Below, one piece after another: positions 14,151 through 20,587 of a stretch of DNA of 24,068 nt. Position 1 is the stretch's first letter. The number at the start of each line of letters is the position of its first letter. The translations under genes were made by a program, and so were the position numbers. Source of the stretch: a virus; the IMG/VR virus record IMGVR_UViG_3300042691_007762, positions 1-24,068 of that record. The stretch is one strand, 5' to 3'. The notes below the pieces were generated by a model. It did no database searches and was not told the origin of the DNA. It saw nothing but the letters and a program-made list of their open reading frames with translations.

Positions 14151-14608
14151 ACGTCGCCGGCGCTGCCGCGTTTGCCGTTGATCGTGCCGGCGCGCAGCTT
14201 GGCGTAGTCGTCCTCGCCGAGCACGGTCTGCACGACCCGCACCGAATGCGGCGGCGTCACCAGCTTGCCGTTCTTGCGGTACGGCACCAGCAGCGGGCCG
14301 GGCCGGGTCTCGGCGGGCAACGTGATCGGGTTACCAGCGCTGTCTTTGGCCTGCTGCTCGGGGATGTAGAAGTCCGGTCCGCGGTCGTAGGATTCGGCCT
14401 CGAACAGCAGCGCCTCGTAGTCGGCGAGGCGGTCGTCGTCGAGGATGCGCAGGTTCGGGTGCGGCGGCAGTTCGATGACCGTGCCGTCGTCGAGGACGAG
14501 GTCGGTCGATGCGAACGGCGAGTCGTACTCGCGGGCCTGCGCGGTGGCCTCGGCGGCGGCCTCCGGTGCGGTGGTCGGCAGGTTGAGCTGGGCGGGTTTC
14601 TCGGGCAT
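14087..14608 (-). CDS. Tail assembly chaperone (G product, 173 aa)
   Basis: The ATG at 14608 has AAAGGA eleven bases upstream. The protein starts MPEKPAQLNLPTTAPEAAAE, has an acidic middle (VLDDGTVIELPPHP, DDDRLADYEALLFEAESYD) and ends VWKIWNEQNLGLIERRAADPK just before TAA. The position between major tail protein and tape measure, the acidic composition and the frameshift signal at the very end identify it as the actinophage counterpart of lambda gpG. It acts in the cytoplasm during tail tube assembly and is not expected in the virion. Confidence 0.92.
   Translation of the reverse strand: MPEKPAQLNLPTTAPEAAAEATAQAREYDSPFASTDLVLDDGTVIELPPHPNLRILDDDRLADYEALLFEAESYDRGPDFYIPEQQAKDSAGNPITLPAETRPGPLLVPYRKNGKLVTPPHSVRVVQTVLGEDDYAKLRAGTINGKRGSAGDVWKIWNEQNLGLIERRAADPK
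14090..14096 (-). promoter_or_regulatory. Programmed -1 ribosomal frameshift site (CCCAAAA)
   Basis: In the zero frame the codons are CCA AAA TAA. Slipping back one base gives CCC AAA ATA and enters the downstream chaperone frame. The heptamer fits the X XXY YYZ rule and sits directly before the stop codon, where a slow termination step may favour slippage. Confidence 0.9.
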
Positions 14609-14678
14609 GGTCGGGCGATCCTTTCGGGCGGGTGAAGGTTACGCGGGCGTGCGCGAATTCCTGGGCGGGAGTAGGTGA

Positions 14679-14738
14679 CTCGCGGGGTCGGCGCCGCCCA
14701 GGACGACCGCGGAACGCGCCCAACGCCGACCCCGCGAG
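14679..14738 (-). terminator. 15-bp inverted repeat between major tail protein and chaperone genes
   Basis: CTCGCGGGGTCGGCG (14679-14693) and CGCCGACCCCGCGAG (14724-14738) are perfectly complementary across a 30-base loop. It occupies most of the 136-base gap between the major tail stop and the chaperone start. No T-tract follows in the leftward direction, but terminators of high-GC Gram-positive bacteria often lack one. It is probably a partial terminator or RNA-stabilising 3' structure that lets major tail protein be made in excess over downstream proteins. Confidence 0.65.
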
Positions 14739-14744
14739 GGTCTC

Positions 14745-15854
14745 CTAGGTGACGGTGATCGCGTTCGACGTCGGGGTCGTGGCGGTCGCGCCGTTCGTGC
14801 CGGTGACGGTGGCCCGGAACTTCTTCGAGCCCGCCGCGACGCCGGTCAGCGACAGGGTGACCGTGCCGCTGGCTGCTGAGACGCTGGCCGGGGTGATCGC
14901 CGCGCCCCAGGTGACGCCGTTGTCGCTGGAGGACTGCGCGGTGTAGCTCCACGGGTCGCCGGTGCCGGTCGGTGCGGTGAACGCCAGCGTCAGCGCGCCG
15001 GTCGTCGTGGCAGTGGCCACCGGTGCCGTCGCCGACAGGGTCGGCACGCCGCCCAGCGCGGTCCAGCCCGGGCCGCCGTACCACGTATGCATCAGCACCG
15101 GCTGGTACTCGAGCACGCCCTGGTCGTTGATCGCCATGGCCATCATGATCCCGTCGAGCTCGGGATCGTAGGACAGCTCGGCGGCCTCGGACTCTTTCTT
15201 GTCCTTCTTGCTGTTGCCGACGTCCATCAGGCGGGCGAGGCTGTAGCCGTCAACCTTGTAGACGGGTAGGCCGGACTTACCGCAGTTGAGCTCGCGGCAG
15301 ACCAGGAACTGACGGCCCGGGTTGCCACCGGACACCAGCCGGGAATAGCCGGCGTCGGCCTGGCCCGGGTCGGGGATGATGATGTTGCCGTTGGCGTCCG
15401 ACAGCCGCAGGTTGCGGCGCAGGTGCGCGACCGCCGGATTGGCGGTGTCGACCGGCGCGAACGAGAACGTCTCGCTCTCCTCGGTCAGCATCGTGTGATA
15501 CGGGAAGTTGTTCTGGATGATGCGGAACTGGTCGTTACGCACGCCGGGCTTGCTGGTGACGCCGGTGCCGTCCTTGAACGCGCCGAGCGTCAGGAAACCC
15601 TGATTGTCGTCGGACACGGTCACCCAGTAGCCATTAACCTTCCGGCGAGCCAGCAGGTCGCCGCGCCACTTGTTGTCCTGGGTGAACGGCGACCAGCGAA
15701 TGCTGCCGTCGCTGTTGTGCGGGCTGATGTCGGTGGCCTCGCCGCGGTGATCGCGGACGAGCACCTGCAGCGGGTTGCCCCGCTCGAGGAACTCGGGGCC
15801 GAGGTCGGCCAGTCCGGCGCCGTTCCATGTCGTGCCGGTTGCGGGTTGCGTCAT
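14745..15854 (-). CDS. Major tail (tube) protein with C-terminal Ig-like domain (369 aa)
   Basis: The chosen start is ATG at 15854, with AAAGGAA seven bases upstream; an upstream in-frame start would add 13 residues of untypical sequence. Residues 1-260 are the tube domain, with DLGPEFLERGNPLQVLVRD near the start and FSFAPVDTANPAVAHLRRNL in the middle. From about 270 to the end is a Thr/Ala/Ser-rich immunoglobulin-like domain (TLSATAPVATA, WSYTAQSSSDNGVTW, ATTPTSNAITVT). Such domains project from the tail tube and may bind surfaces weakly. The gene is set apart from neighbours by 105 and 136 bases with hairpins on both sides, which suits a highly expressed protein. Confidence 0.93.
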   Translation of the reverse strand: MTQPATGTTWNGAGLADLGPEFLERGNPLQVLVRDHRGEATDISPHNSDGSIRWSPFTQDNKWRGDLLARRKVNGYWVTVSDDNQGFLTLGAFKDGTGVTSKPGVRNDQFRIIQNNFPYHTMLTEESETFSFAPVDTANPAVAHLRRNLRLSDANGNIIIPDPGQADAGYSRLVSGGNPGRQFLVCRELNCGKSGLPVYKVDGYSLARLMDVGNSKKDKKESEAAELSYDPELDGIMMAMAINDQGVLEYQPVLMHTWYGGPGWTALGGVPTLSATAPVATATTTGALTLAFTAPTGTGDPWSYTAQSSSDNGVTWGAAITPASVSAASGTVTLSLTGVAAGSKKFRATVTGTNGATATTPTSNAITVT

Positions 15855-15882
15855 GATGACGTTCCTTTCCAGATGGGTTGAA

Positions 15883-15946
15883 CCGGAGCGCAATCCGGCG
15901 ATATTAGGGGCGGTACAGGGTGGCCACGGCCGGGATTGACCGTGGC
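15883..15946 (-). other. Two small hairpins in the leader of the major tail gene
   Basis: GCCACGG and CCGTGGC (15923-15929 and 15940-15946) form a 7-bp stem with a 10-base loop. CCGGA and TCCGG (15883-15887 and 15894-15898) form a 5-bp stem with a six-base loop. They fill the 105-base gap before the major tail protein. TAATAT lies between them, but I find no matching -35 element, so I do not call a promoter. They could stabilise the message or mark its processing. Confidence 0.35.
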
Positions 15947-15959
15947 GCGGCGCGGCAGG

Positions 15960-16379
15960 CTAGGCCGCGACGAAGGGGAGACCGATGCGGTATCGGCCGA
16001 CTTTGCGCAGGATCGTGTCGCTGTAGTACTCCCAGCGCGGCTGCTCGACGACCTCGAGGTACTGCACCGCGACGAGACGGCCGTCGGCCAGGGTGATCTG
16101 CGGATAAGTGAGCAGGCGCAGCATGCGCCGGTGGGTGGCGGCGGCGGCGTCGCGGGCGGCCGGTGCCCCGGCGGTCTTGTCGCACAGGGTATGGACGCTC
16201 ACAACCGGGTCGGACCAGCCCTCGTTAGCCGACTCGGTGCCGGTGACGTGGTTGACGAGCGTGAACGGCAGCGGATCACCTGGCTGGCGCTGGAATGCGC
16301 AGGCCCGCAACGGCTTCAGGTGGGCGATGAGGATTGTCTCGACGTCCTCGGGTGAGTAGTCGGCCAGCGGAACTGTCAC
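15960..16379 (-). CDS. Tail terminator protein (139 aa)
   Basis: The GTG at 16379 overlaps the upstream stop (GTGA). It starts MTVPLADYSPEDVETILIAH and contains RACAFQRQPGDPLPFTLV, a central SVHTLCD strand, a helical stretch with RDAAAATHRRMLRLL, and a final WEYYSDTILRKVGRYRIGL. The pattern of an N-terminal helix, a mid-protein strand describing H-T-x-C and a helix with A-x-x-A-x-x-x-H-x-R is characteristic of actinophage tail terminators (lambda gpU role). These cap the tail tube and join it to the head. Its place directly before the major tail protein agrees. Confidence 0.82.
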   Translation of the reverse strand: MTVPLADYSPEDVETILIAHLKPLRACAFQRQPGDPLPFTLVNHVTGTESANEGWSDPVVSVHTLCDKTAGAPAARDAAAATHRRMLRLLTYPQITLADGRLVAVQYLEVVEQPRWEYYSDTILRKVGRYRIGLPFVAA

Positions 16380-16678
16380 GACTGGCCGTTTCCGTTGAGC
16401 TGGGCGATGGTGCGCTCGACGGGTGCAAATTCTGGGGTGTCGTTGGTGCCGTACTCGATGAGATTGGCGTAGGGAACGGTCGCAGTGACGCGGCCCTTAC
16501 CCGCGGCCGCCGGTTTGGTGACCTTGATGGACTGCTTATAGTCGCCGGTATCCTCCGGTGAGTTAGAGACCCACGTCGGCACGACAGCGTTTTCCATGTA
16601 GGCGTCGACGTCGGCGTCGAATTCACCCGCGGCGATGGCCTCGGCGACAGCGGCGACGCCGTCGAATTCGTCGGCCAT
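16376..16678 (-). CDS. HK97 gp10-like neck/tail component (100 aa)
   Basis: The ATG at 16678 shares one base with the upstream TGA. It has an N-terminal acidic helix (DEFDGVAAVAEAIAAGEFDA), then WVSNSPEDTGDYKQSIKV and VPYANLIEYGTNDTPEFAPVERT. The sequence P-x-D-T-G-x-x-x-x-S-I followed by a strand and Y-A-x-x-I-E-Y-G-T is the signature of the HK97 gp10 family, small proteins required to complete the head-tail joint. The length is at the short end for the family. It stands between the stopper and the tail terminator, the usual order. Confidence 0.85.
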   Translation of the reverse strand: MADEFDGVAAVAEAIAAGEFDADVDAYMENAVVPTWVSNSPEDTGDYKQSIKVTKPAAAGKGRVTATVPYANLIEYGTNDTPEFAPVERTIAQLNGNGQS

Positions 16679-17130
16679 CAGTGGTCCGTTCTCTCACAGA
16701 GGCAGAAAACGTGATTGGGCCGGCCGCGGAGGTCTTGCTCGAGAACGGCATCGCCGCGCATCTGGTAGCTCAGCCCGTTATGCGTCAGCCGCGCGTTGGC
16801 GTTGACGGTGACCCGTCCATCGGTGATGAATGGCAGACTTACCGGGTTGTCGTCGTCGTCGATCGCCGGAATGGTCTGGTCGGCTGCGACGGGCAGGATG
16901 GCGAATGCCTTGATCCCGGTTGTGGTAATCATGTCGGTGTTTTCGGTCGGTGTCTGTTCCTCGAACAAAGCGCGATCAACCCACACGGTCGAGGACGTCA
17001 CCACCGGCGCGCCGAGCTCGTCGAACGTCGGTTCGTCGTCGCCGTTGAGCACCGCGGCGTCGAGGATGATCCCGACGCGCTGGTCTCCAATCGGGAACAC
17101 CTCAGTAGTCACCCAGGGTGAATGATCCAC
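16678..17130 (-). CDS. Head-tail stopper protein (about 140-150 aa)
   Basis: The frame is clear but the start is not. GTG at 17130 has no ribosome binding site. GTG at 17112 also lacks one. GTG at 17100 follows the upstream TGA by one base, with GGGTGA about seven bases upstream, and would give VFPIGDQRVGIILDAAVLNG. The protein is beta-rich, with PIGDQRVGI, SSTVWVDRALFEE, DGRVTVNANARLTHNGLSYQM and a final FCLCERTDH. Small beta-barrel stoppers with this order and composition close the connector and bind the tail. Assignment rests on position between the adaptor and the gp10-like gene, and on fold-like features, so it is less certain than its neighbours. Confidence 0.75.
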   Translation of the reverse strand: MDHSPWVTTEVFPIGDQRVGIILDAAVLNGDDEPTFDELGAPVVTSSTVWVDRALFEEQTPTENTDMITTTGIKAFAILPVAADQTIPAIDDDDNPVSLPFITDGRVTVNANARLTHNGLSYQMRGDAVLEQDLRGRPNHVFCLCERTDH

Positions 17131-17467
17131 GCGCGCCGACGTTTCCGCCCGCCAGGATGGCGAGGATGACCTTCTGCTTACTGGTCAGCAGGTCGGCCCG
17201 GTCGGAAAGTGTTCCGGACTCCTTGCGGCGGCTGGTTTCGTTGTCAAACTGCGACAGCCGCTCATACGGGCCATATAGCATGGCGTCGCGGACGACCTCA
17301 AAAACGACCTGGGCGGCCGCGTCGGTGTCGACGTCCGGCTTAACGGACCTGATGTAGTCGGACACCACCGCGAGCAGCCGGCTCGCCGTCGTCGATTCGC
17401 CATCGGAAAGCGCGCCCTGATACTCGGACGTGAATTCTTCGATACTGAGGAACGGCGAGCCGGCCAC
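17102..17467 (-). CDS. Head-tail adaptor / connector protein (121 aa)
   Basis: The GTG at 17467 has GAGGG six bases upstream, two bases after the previous stop. The product is mostly helical: SPFLSIEEFTSEYQGAL, then SRLLAVVSDYIRSVKPD, AAQVVFEVVRDAMLYGP, and a C-terminal tail ending GSFTLGDY. The helix-bundle layout with V-x-x-V-V-R-D-A and a C-terminal F-T-x-G-D-Y strand is typical of gp6/gp15-type connector proteins of actinophages, which attach below the portal. The stop lies within the start region of the stopper gene, so the two are translationally coupled. Confidence 0.85.
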   Translation of the reverse strand: MAGSPFLSIEEFTSEYQGALSDGESTTASRLLAVVSDYIRSVKPDVDTDAAAQVVFEVVRDAMLYGPYERLSQFDNETSRRKESGTLSDRADLLTSKQKVILAILAGGNVGARGSFTLGDY

Positions 17468-17469
17468 GA

Positions 17470-17730
17470 TCAGCCCTCGTGGGGCCGACGGCGCCGCGTG
17501 CGTCCCGGGGTCTCCGGATCGGTCGCGGTGTCAACGGCGTGGGTGGTGTCGGCGTCGTCGGTGACAGGCTCCGGTTCGGCGACGACAACGGCGGGCGGGT
17601 ACGGCACCAGGGTGCCGCTGACGATCAGGTCGGCGGCGGTCTCGTCGTCGACCTCGATCGGCTGGGCCGGGACGCGGACGTAATGAAACTGACCGACGAC
17701 GGCGGGGGCGAGGAGCGTGTAGAGGCTCAT
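17470..17730 (-). CDS. Small neck-region protein B (86 aa), paralogue of the upstream gene
   Basis: I chose ATG at 17730, which shares one base with the upstream TGA (TGATG), over a start nine codons earlier inside the previous gene. The first 45 residues (MSLYTLLAPAVVGQFHYV, then PIEVDDETAADLIVSGTLVPYP) follow the same pattern as the previous protein: an AP-V strand, a turn, a proline or glycine-acid segment, then a helix A-x-x-L-x-x-G-x-V. The rest is disordered, acidic (VAEPEPVTDDADTTHAVD) and ends basic (TRRRRPHEG). Function is unknown. The location between capsid and adaptor suggests a head-completion or chaperone role. Confidence 0.72.
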   Translation of the reverse strand: MSLYTLLAPAVVGQFHYVRVPAQPIEVDDETAADLIVSGTLVPYPPAVVVAEPEPVTDDADTTHAVDTATDPETPGRTRRRRPHEG

Positions 17731-18044
17731 CAGTTCACCGCCTCGATCATTGCCCATAGTTCGTCCTTGTTGTGCGGCTGCAGCGCCCCGGCGGTGTAGT
17801 CGCTACCGTCTGGGCGCACGGCGTTATCCACCAGCCAGGCGATCAGCTCGGCCTTGGTCGCCGCCGCGTGCGGTTTCGCGTCGTCGTCCGTCGGGTTATC
17901 GACGTCGACGACCAGCCCCTCGGCCAGGAATCGCGACCGCTGCTCCTCGCCCAGCCAGTCAATAACACCGCCCGCGTAGACGTGGTGGGTCTGGCCGTCG
18001 GGGTCGACGGCCAGAACCAGCGGCGCCACCACGCGATAGCTCAC
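17730..18044 (-). CDS. Small neck-region protein A (104 aa)
   Basis: GTG at 18044 overlaps the capsid TGA (GTGA) and has GGAG seven bases upstream, so I prefer it to the ATG at 18068. Residues 1-50 (SYRVVAPLVLAVDPDGQ, HVYAGGVIDWLGEEQRSRFLAEGLV) form a small beta-helix module shared with the next gene. Residues 60-104 (ATKAELIAWLVDNAV, then NKDELWAMIEAVN) look like a SAP or Rho-N-like helix-loop-helix often found in small actinophage head proteins. It could bind nucleic acid or another head protein; this is inference. Confidence 0.75.
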   Translation of the reverse strand: MSYRVVAPLVLAVDPDGQTHHVYAGGVIDWLGEEQRSRFLAEGLVVDVDNPTDDDAKPHAAATKAELIAWLVDNAVRPDGSDYTAGALQPHNKDELWAMIEAVN

Positions 18045-18982
18045 GCCGCGACTCCGGTGATTTTCCACGCGGCGGCCGGCTCCTGCACGATCGGCACAGT
18101 TACGCGACGGCAGCGGATGCGCCAGGTATCCGACTCATCCTCGCGGATGGTTTTGGCCTGAATGCCGACGCCGTCGGAGTTGACGTAACCGGGGCCGCCG
18201 AGGTTTTCGTCGACCATCGAGCCGAGCGCCTTGGAGTCGACGACCAGCGCATAGGCCGACGTGGTGCCCGCGCTGGTGGCGTTCGGCGAGGGCAGCACGG
18301 TCAGGCCGTTGATGACCGGGAAAACGCCGGTGTAGACCGGATTAGCCTGATTCTCCCGGCGCAGCAGGGTTGCCACCGAGCTGTCCGAAATCAGGTTGGC
18401 GTAGGTCGCGTCGTCCACGATCAGGTAATCGGGCTCGTAGCCCTGGTTCAGCTTGGCGATGTTGGCCACCGCTCGGGCCACGTCCCGCAGAATCTGCGGG
18501 GTCGATCCGGTGCCGGCCCATGACGCGATCGCCGCGGTGTTCTGTGTCACTGCGGAGTCGATCGCCGACATGGCCACGCCGTCGACGGTCTTGACGGTCT
18601 GGTTGACCAGCTTCGTCAGCGCCTTGTCGACCGGGTTGAACAACTGCCGCGCGATGGCCTCATCGGTCACCAGGGCGTCGTTGCCCCACTTGACGGTCTT
18701 CGCCAGCGAGGCGTTGCCGGTGCTGATGGGGGTCAGCGGGTATTCGGCCCCTGGCTGCACCGACTGCGGAGCGCGGTCGCTGTAGATCGTTTCGCCGGTC
18801 TCGTACAGCACCGACCCGCTCGTGGTGTTGATGCGGCCGGACAGTAGAACATCGGAGATGAACCGCTGCTCGGCAAGCGTTCGCAGACGGCGCGCGACCA
18901 GCGTCGGGTTGTTCAGGAATCGGCTGATGGTGAGGACGTCGCCCGACAGCGTCGGCTGCACGGGCGGGTAAAGGACTGCCAT
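18041..18982 (-). CDS. Major capsid protein, HK97 fold (313 aa)
   Basis: The ATG at 18982 has GAAAGAGAG upstream at long spacing. The protein starts MAVLYPPVQPTLSGDVLTIS, with an N-terminal arm, a spine-helix region (QILRDVARAVANIAKLNQGYEPDYLIVDD), a loop with GVFPVINGLTVLPSPNATS and a final beta strand pair (WRIRCRRVTVPIVQEP). These are typical for actinophage HK97-fold capsids that lack a separate long delta domain because the scaffold is encoded with the protease. It forms the icosahedral shell. It follows the decoration protein by 36 bases and overlaps the next gene by four. Confidence 0.93.
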   Translation of the reverse strand: MAVLYPPVQPTLSGDVLTISRFLNNPTLVARRLRTLAEQRFISDVLLSGRINTTSGSVLYETGETIYSDRAPQSVQPGAEYPLTPISTGNASLAKTVKWGNDALVTDEAIARQLFNPVDKALTKLVNQTVKTVDGVAMSAIDSAVTQNTAAIASWAGTGSTPQILRDVARAVANIAKLNQGYEPDYLIVDDATYANLISDSSVATLLRRENQANPVYTGVFPVINGLTVLPSPNATSAGTTSAYALVVDSKALGSMVDENLGGPGYVNSDGVGIQAKTIREDESDTWRIRCRRVTVPIVQEPAAAWKITGVAA

Positions 18983-19018
18983 GAGAGTTGCTCTCTTTCT
19001 TTCTTGTGCCCGTGCCGC

Positions 19019-19393
19019 TTAGCGGAACAGCTTCACGACGACTTTGTTGGAGGCGGCGTCCGACAGCGCAACACCGATGACCTGCACGGCGTTAGCTGCG
19101 GTGGCGCTGCCCTGTGTGGCGACGGCACCGGATGCGGCGGTGATTACCAGATCACCGGCCGAGATCGAACCGGACGCGGCCAGCTCGTGTACACCCTCGG
19201 TGATGACGGTGACCTCGGCGCCGGATGCGGCGGCGAAACCGGCGATGCCGACAAAGGCGGCCGAAGCGCCCGAGGACGCGGCCACGGTGTTACTGCCGGA
19301 CACGACGAGCGCCTGTCCGGCGGTCACCGCGCCCGAGGTGGTGCGGGTGAACGAGTCCCCGCAGTAAAAGATGGGGCTGTAGTCGGTTGCCAT
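19019..19393 (-). CDS. Capsid decoration (cement) protein, DUF2190-like (124 aa)
   Basis: The protein begins MATDYSPIFYCGDSFTRTTS and continues with repeated short strands: GAVTAGQALVVSGSNTV, FVGIAGFAAASGAEVTVI, GVHELAASGSISAGDLVI, and ends VIGVALSDAASNKVVVKLF. This Ala/Gly/Val-rich beta-barrel with G-x-V-T-A-G-x-x-x-x-V and a final G-x-A-L strand is the DUF2190 / capsid cement pattern. It should bind the outside of the capsid and stabilise it against DNA pressure. The gene lies six bases after the protease-scaffold gene and just before the capsid gene, as in many siphophages. Confidence 0.88.
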   Translation of the reverse strand: MATDYSPIFYCGDSFTRTTSGAVTAGQALVVSGSNTVAASSGASAAFVGIAGFAAASGAEVTVITEGVHELAASGSISAGDLVITAASGAVATQGSATAANAVQVIGVALSDAASNKVVVKLFR

Positions 19394-19399
19394 GATGGT

Positions 19400-19882
19400 T
19401 TAGGCGTCCTTTCCGAACAGCGCCGCGTAGATGGCGTCGTCCTCGTTGGTGATGTCGGCGGTAACGCCGTGGCCCTTCTCGGCGAGCGGGACCAGGCCGG
19501 GCTGCAGGGCGGCAAGCACGGCGGTGTGGCCGACGCGATCGGCGGCCAGGGCGGCGATGTGGTGATCGCGGCGGGCGGGCGCGATCTTCCCGGCGGCGAT
19601 GGCCGCGTCGACGACGCGCTCATCGGCCTCGCGGAGCTGCTGCGCGCGGGCATCCGCGCCGGCGCGCGCCTCGGACTGCAGCGCCTCAAGCGCCTCGACG
19701 GTGATCGTCGCCAGATCGGCCTTGGCCGCGACGGCGATCGCCTGCTCGAGGGTCGGCTCGACCTGCTCGGGTTCGGTGTTGGCGCGGTCGGCCAGTTCGG
19801 CGATCGCGGATTCGATGGCGGCCTCGTCGGCGTCGGCGTCGAGGCCGAGCTTCTGGAGCACGCTTTCACTCAGGGATGCCAC
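19400..19882 (-). CDS. Internal in-frame scaffold protein (160 aa), nested in the protease gene
   Basis: Within the protease gene, GTG at 19882-19880 (codon 236) is preceded by GGAAAGGAG (19897-19889) with six bases of spacing, one of the best ribosome binding sites in the window. Translation from here gives VASLSESVLQKLGLDADADE and the whole helical C-terminal region. This is the same layout as lambda C/Nu3 or Mu I/Z, where a protease gene contains a separately started scaffold gene. The scaffold would direct capsid assembly and be removed by the protease. The signal is seen directly; its use is inferred. Confidence 0.65.
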   Translation of the reverse strand: MASLSESVLQKLGLDADADEAAIESAIAELADRANTEPEQVEPTLEQAIAVAAKADLATITVEALEALQSEARAGADARAQQLREADERVVDAAIAAGKIAPARRDHHIAALAADRVGHTAVLAALQPGLVPLAEKGHGVTADITNEDDAIYAALFGKDA

Positions 19883-20587
19883 AACGGGCTCCTTTCCTAG
19901 GGTTACCTCGGCCTCGACGGTGGGCAGAGGGGTCTGGTGCGCCTGTGGGATGGCTGGCGCGGGGGCGTTCTGGCGCCCGGCGTGGGCGAAGATGGACAGG
20001 TCGAACTGGGCGGCGATGGCGCGGGCGTCCTGTGAGACTTGCTCGACTCGATCAGCCAGGCCCGCCTTAACGGTCTCCTCGGCGCTAAACCACGTTTCGG
20101 CGGCCATGATGGCGCGCCACTCATCAGCGGTGCCGCCAGCGCGCTCGGCGTAGATGCTGGCCACGTTGGCGTTGACGGCCTCGAGCCGGTCGGCCATCTT
20201 GCGCATGTCGTCGGCGCCGCCCATTGCGAGCGCGTGGCCGTTGTGAACCATCATTTCACTGTTACGGTTCATGACGATTTCGTCGCCGCCCATCGCGATA
20301 ATCGACGCGGCCGACGCGGCGATGCCGTCGACGACGACGGTCACCGTGCCGGGATGCGCGCGCAGCGCGTTGAGGATCGCGATGCCGTCGTAGACATTGC
20401 CTCCGGGCGAGTTGATGCGCACCGTTAGGGCTCGGTCATCGTCCAGTGCGGCGATGTCGCGGGCCAACTGCTCGGCAGAGACTCCCATCCACGAGTCGAT
20501 CTGGTCGTAGATCAGCACCTCAGCGGGTTCGGTGCCGCCCGGGGCGGCGTTGCGGATCTGATACCACTGCGGGCGTTCGGTCACCAT
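19400..20587 (-). CDS. Head maturation protease (ClpP-fold, S14-like) with scaffold tail (395 aa)
   Basis: ATG at 20587 overlaps the portal stop by seven bases (ATGGTGA). Residues 20-200 are a ClpP-like domain: VRINSPGGNVYDGIAILNAL, then DGIAASAASIIAMG with catalytic Ser92, EMMVHNGHAL with His115, and GLADRVEQ with Asp179. After an Ala/Pro linker (about 205-230), residues 236-395 are helical and acidic, with a conserved-looking end (DAAIAAGKIAPARRDHH, LVPLAEKGHG) found in protease-scaffold proteins such as the Mu I type. The protease cleaves scaffold and perhaps capsid protein inside the prohead. A strong internal ribosome binding site marks the scaffold boundary. Confidence 0.93.
   Translation of the reverse strand: MVTERPQWYQIRNAAPGGTEPAEVLIYDQIDSWMGVSAEQLARDIAALDDDRALTVRINSPGGNVYDGIAILNALRAHPGTVTVVVDGIAASAASIIAMGGDEIVMNRNSEMMVHNGHALAMGGADDMRKMADRLEAVNANVASIYAERAGGTADEWRAIMAAETWFSAEETVKAGLADRVEQVSQDARAIAAQFDLSIFAHAGRQNAPAPAIPQAHQTPLPTVEAEVTLGKEPVVASLSESVLQKLGLDADADEAAIESAIAELADRANTEPEQVEPTLEQAIAVAAKADLATITVEALEALQSEARAGADARAQQLREADERVVDAAIAAGKIAPARRDHHIAALAADRVGHTAVLAALQPGLVPLAEKGHGVTADITNEDDAIYAALFGKDA

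Noticed and set aside
19004-19900. Rightward open frame of 298 codons opposite the decoration and protease genes
   Set aside because: It is Gly/Arg-rich, a typical antisense shadow of Ala-rich genes at high GC, and lies opposite clear structural genes.
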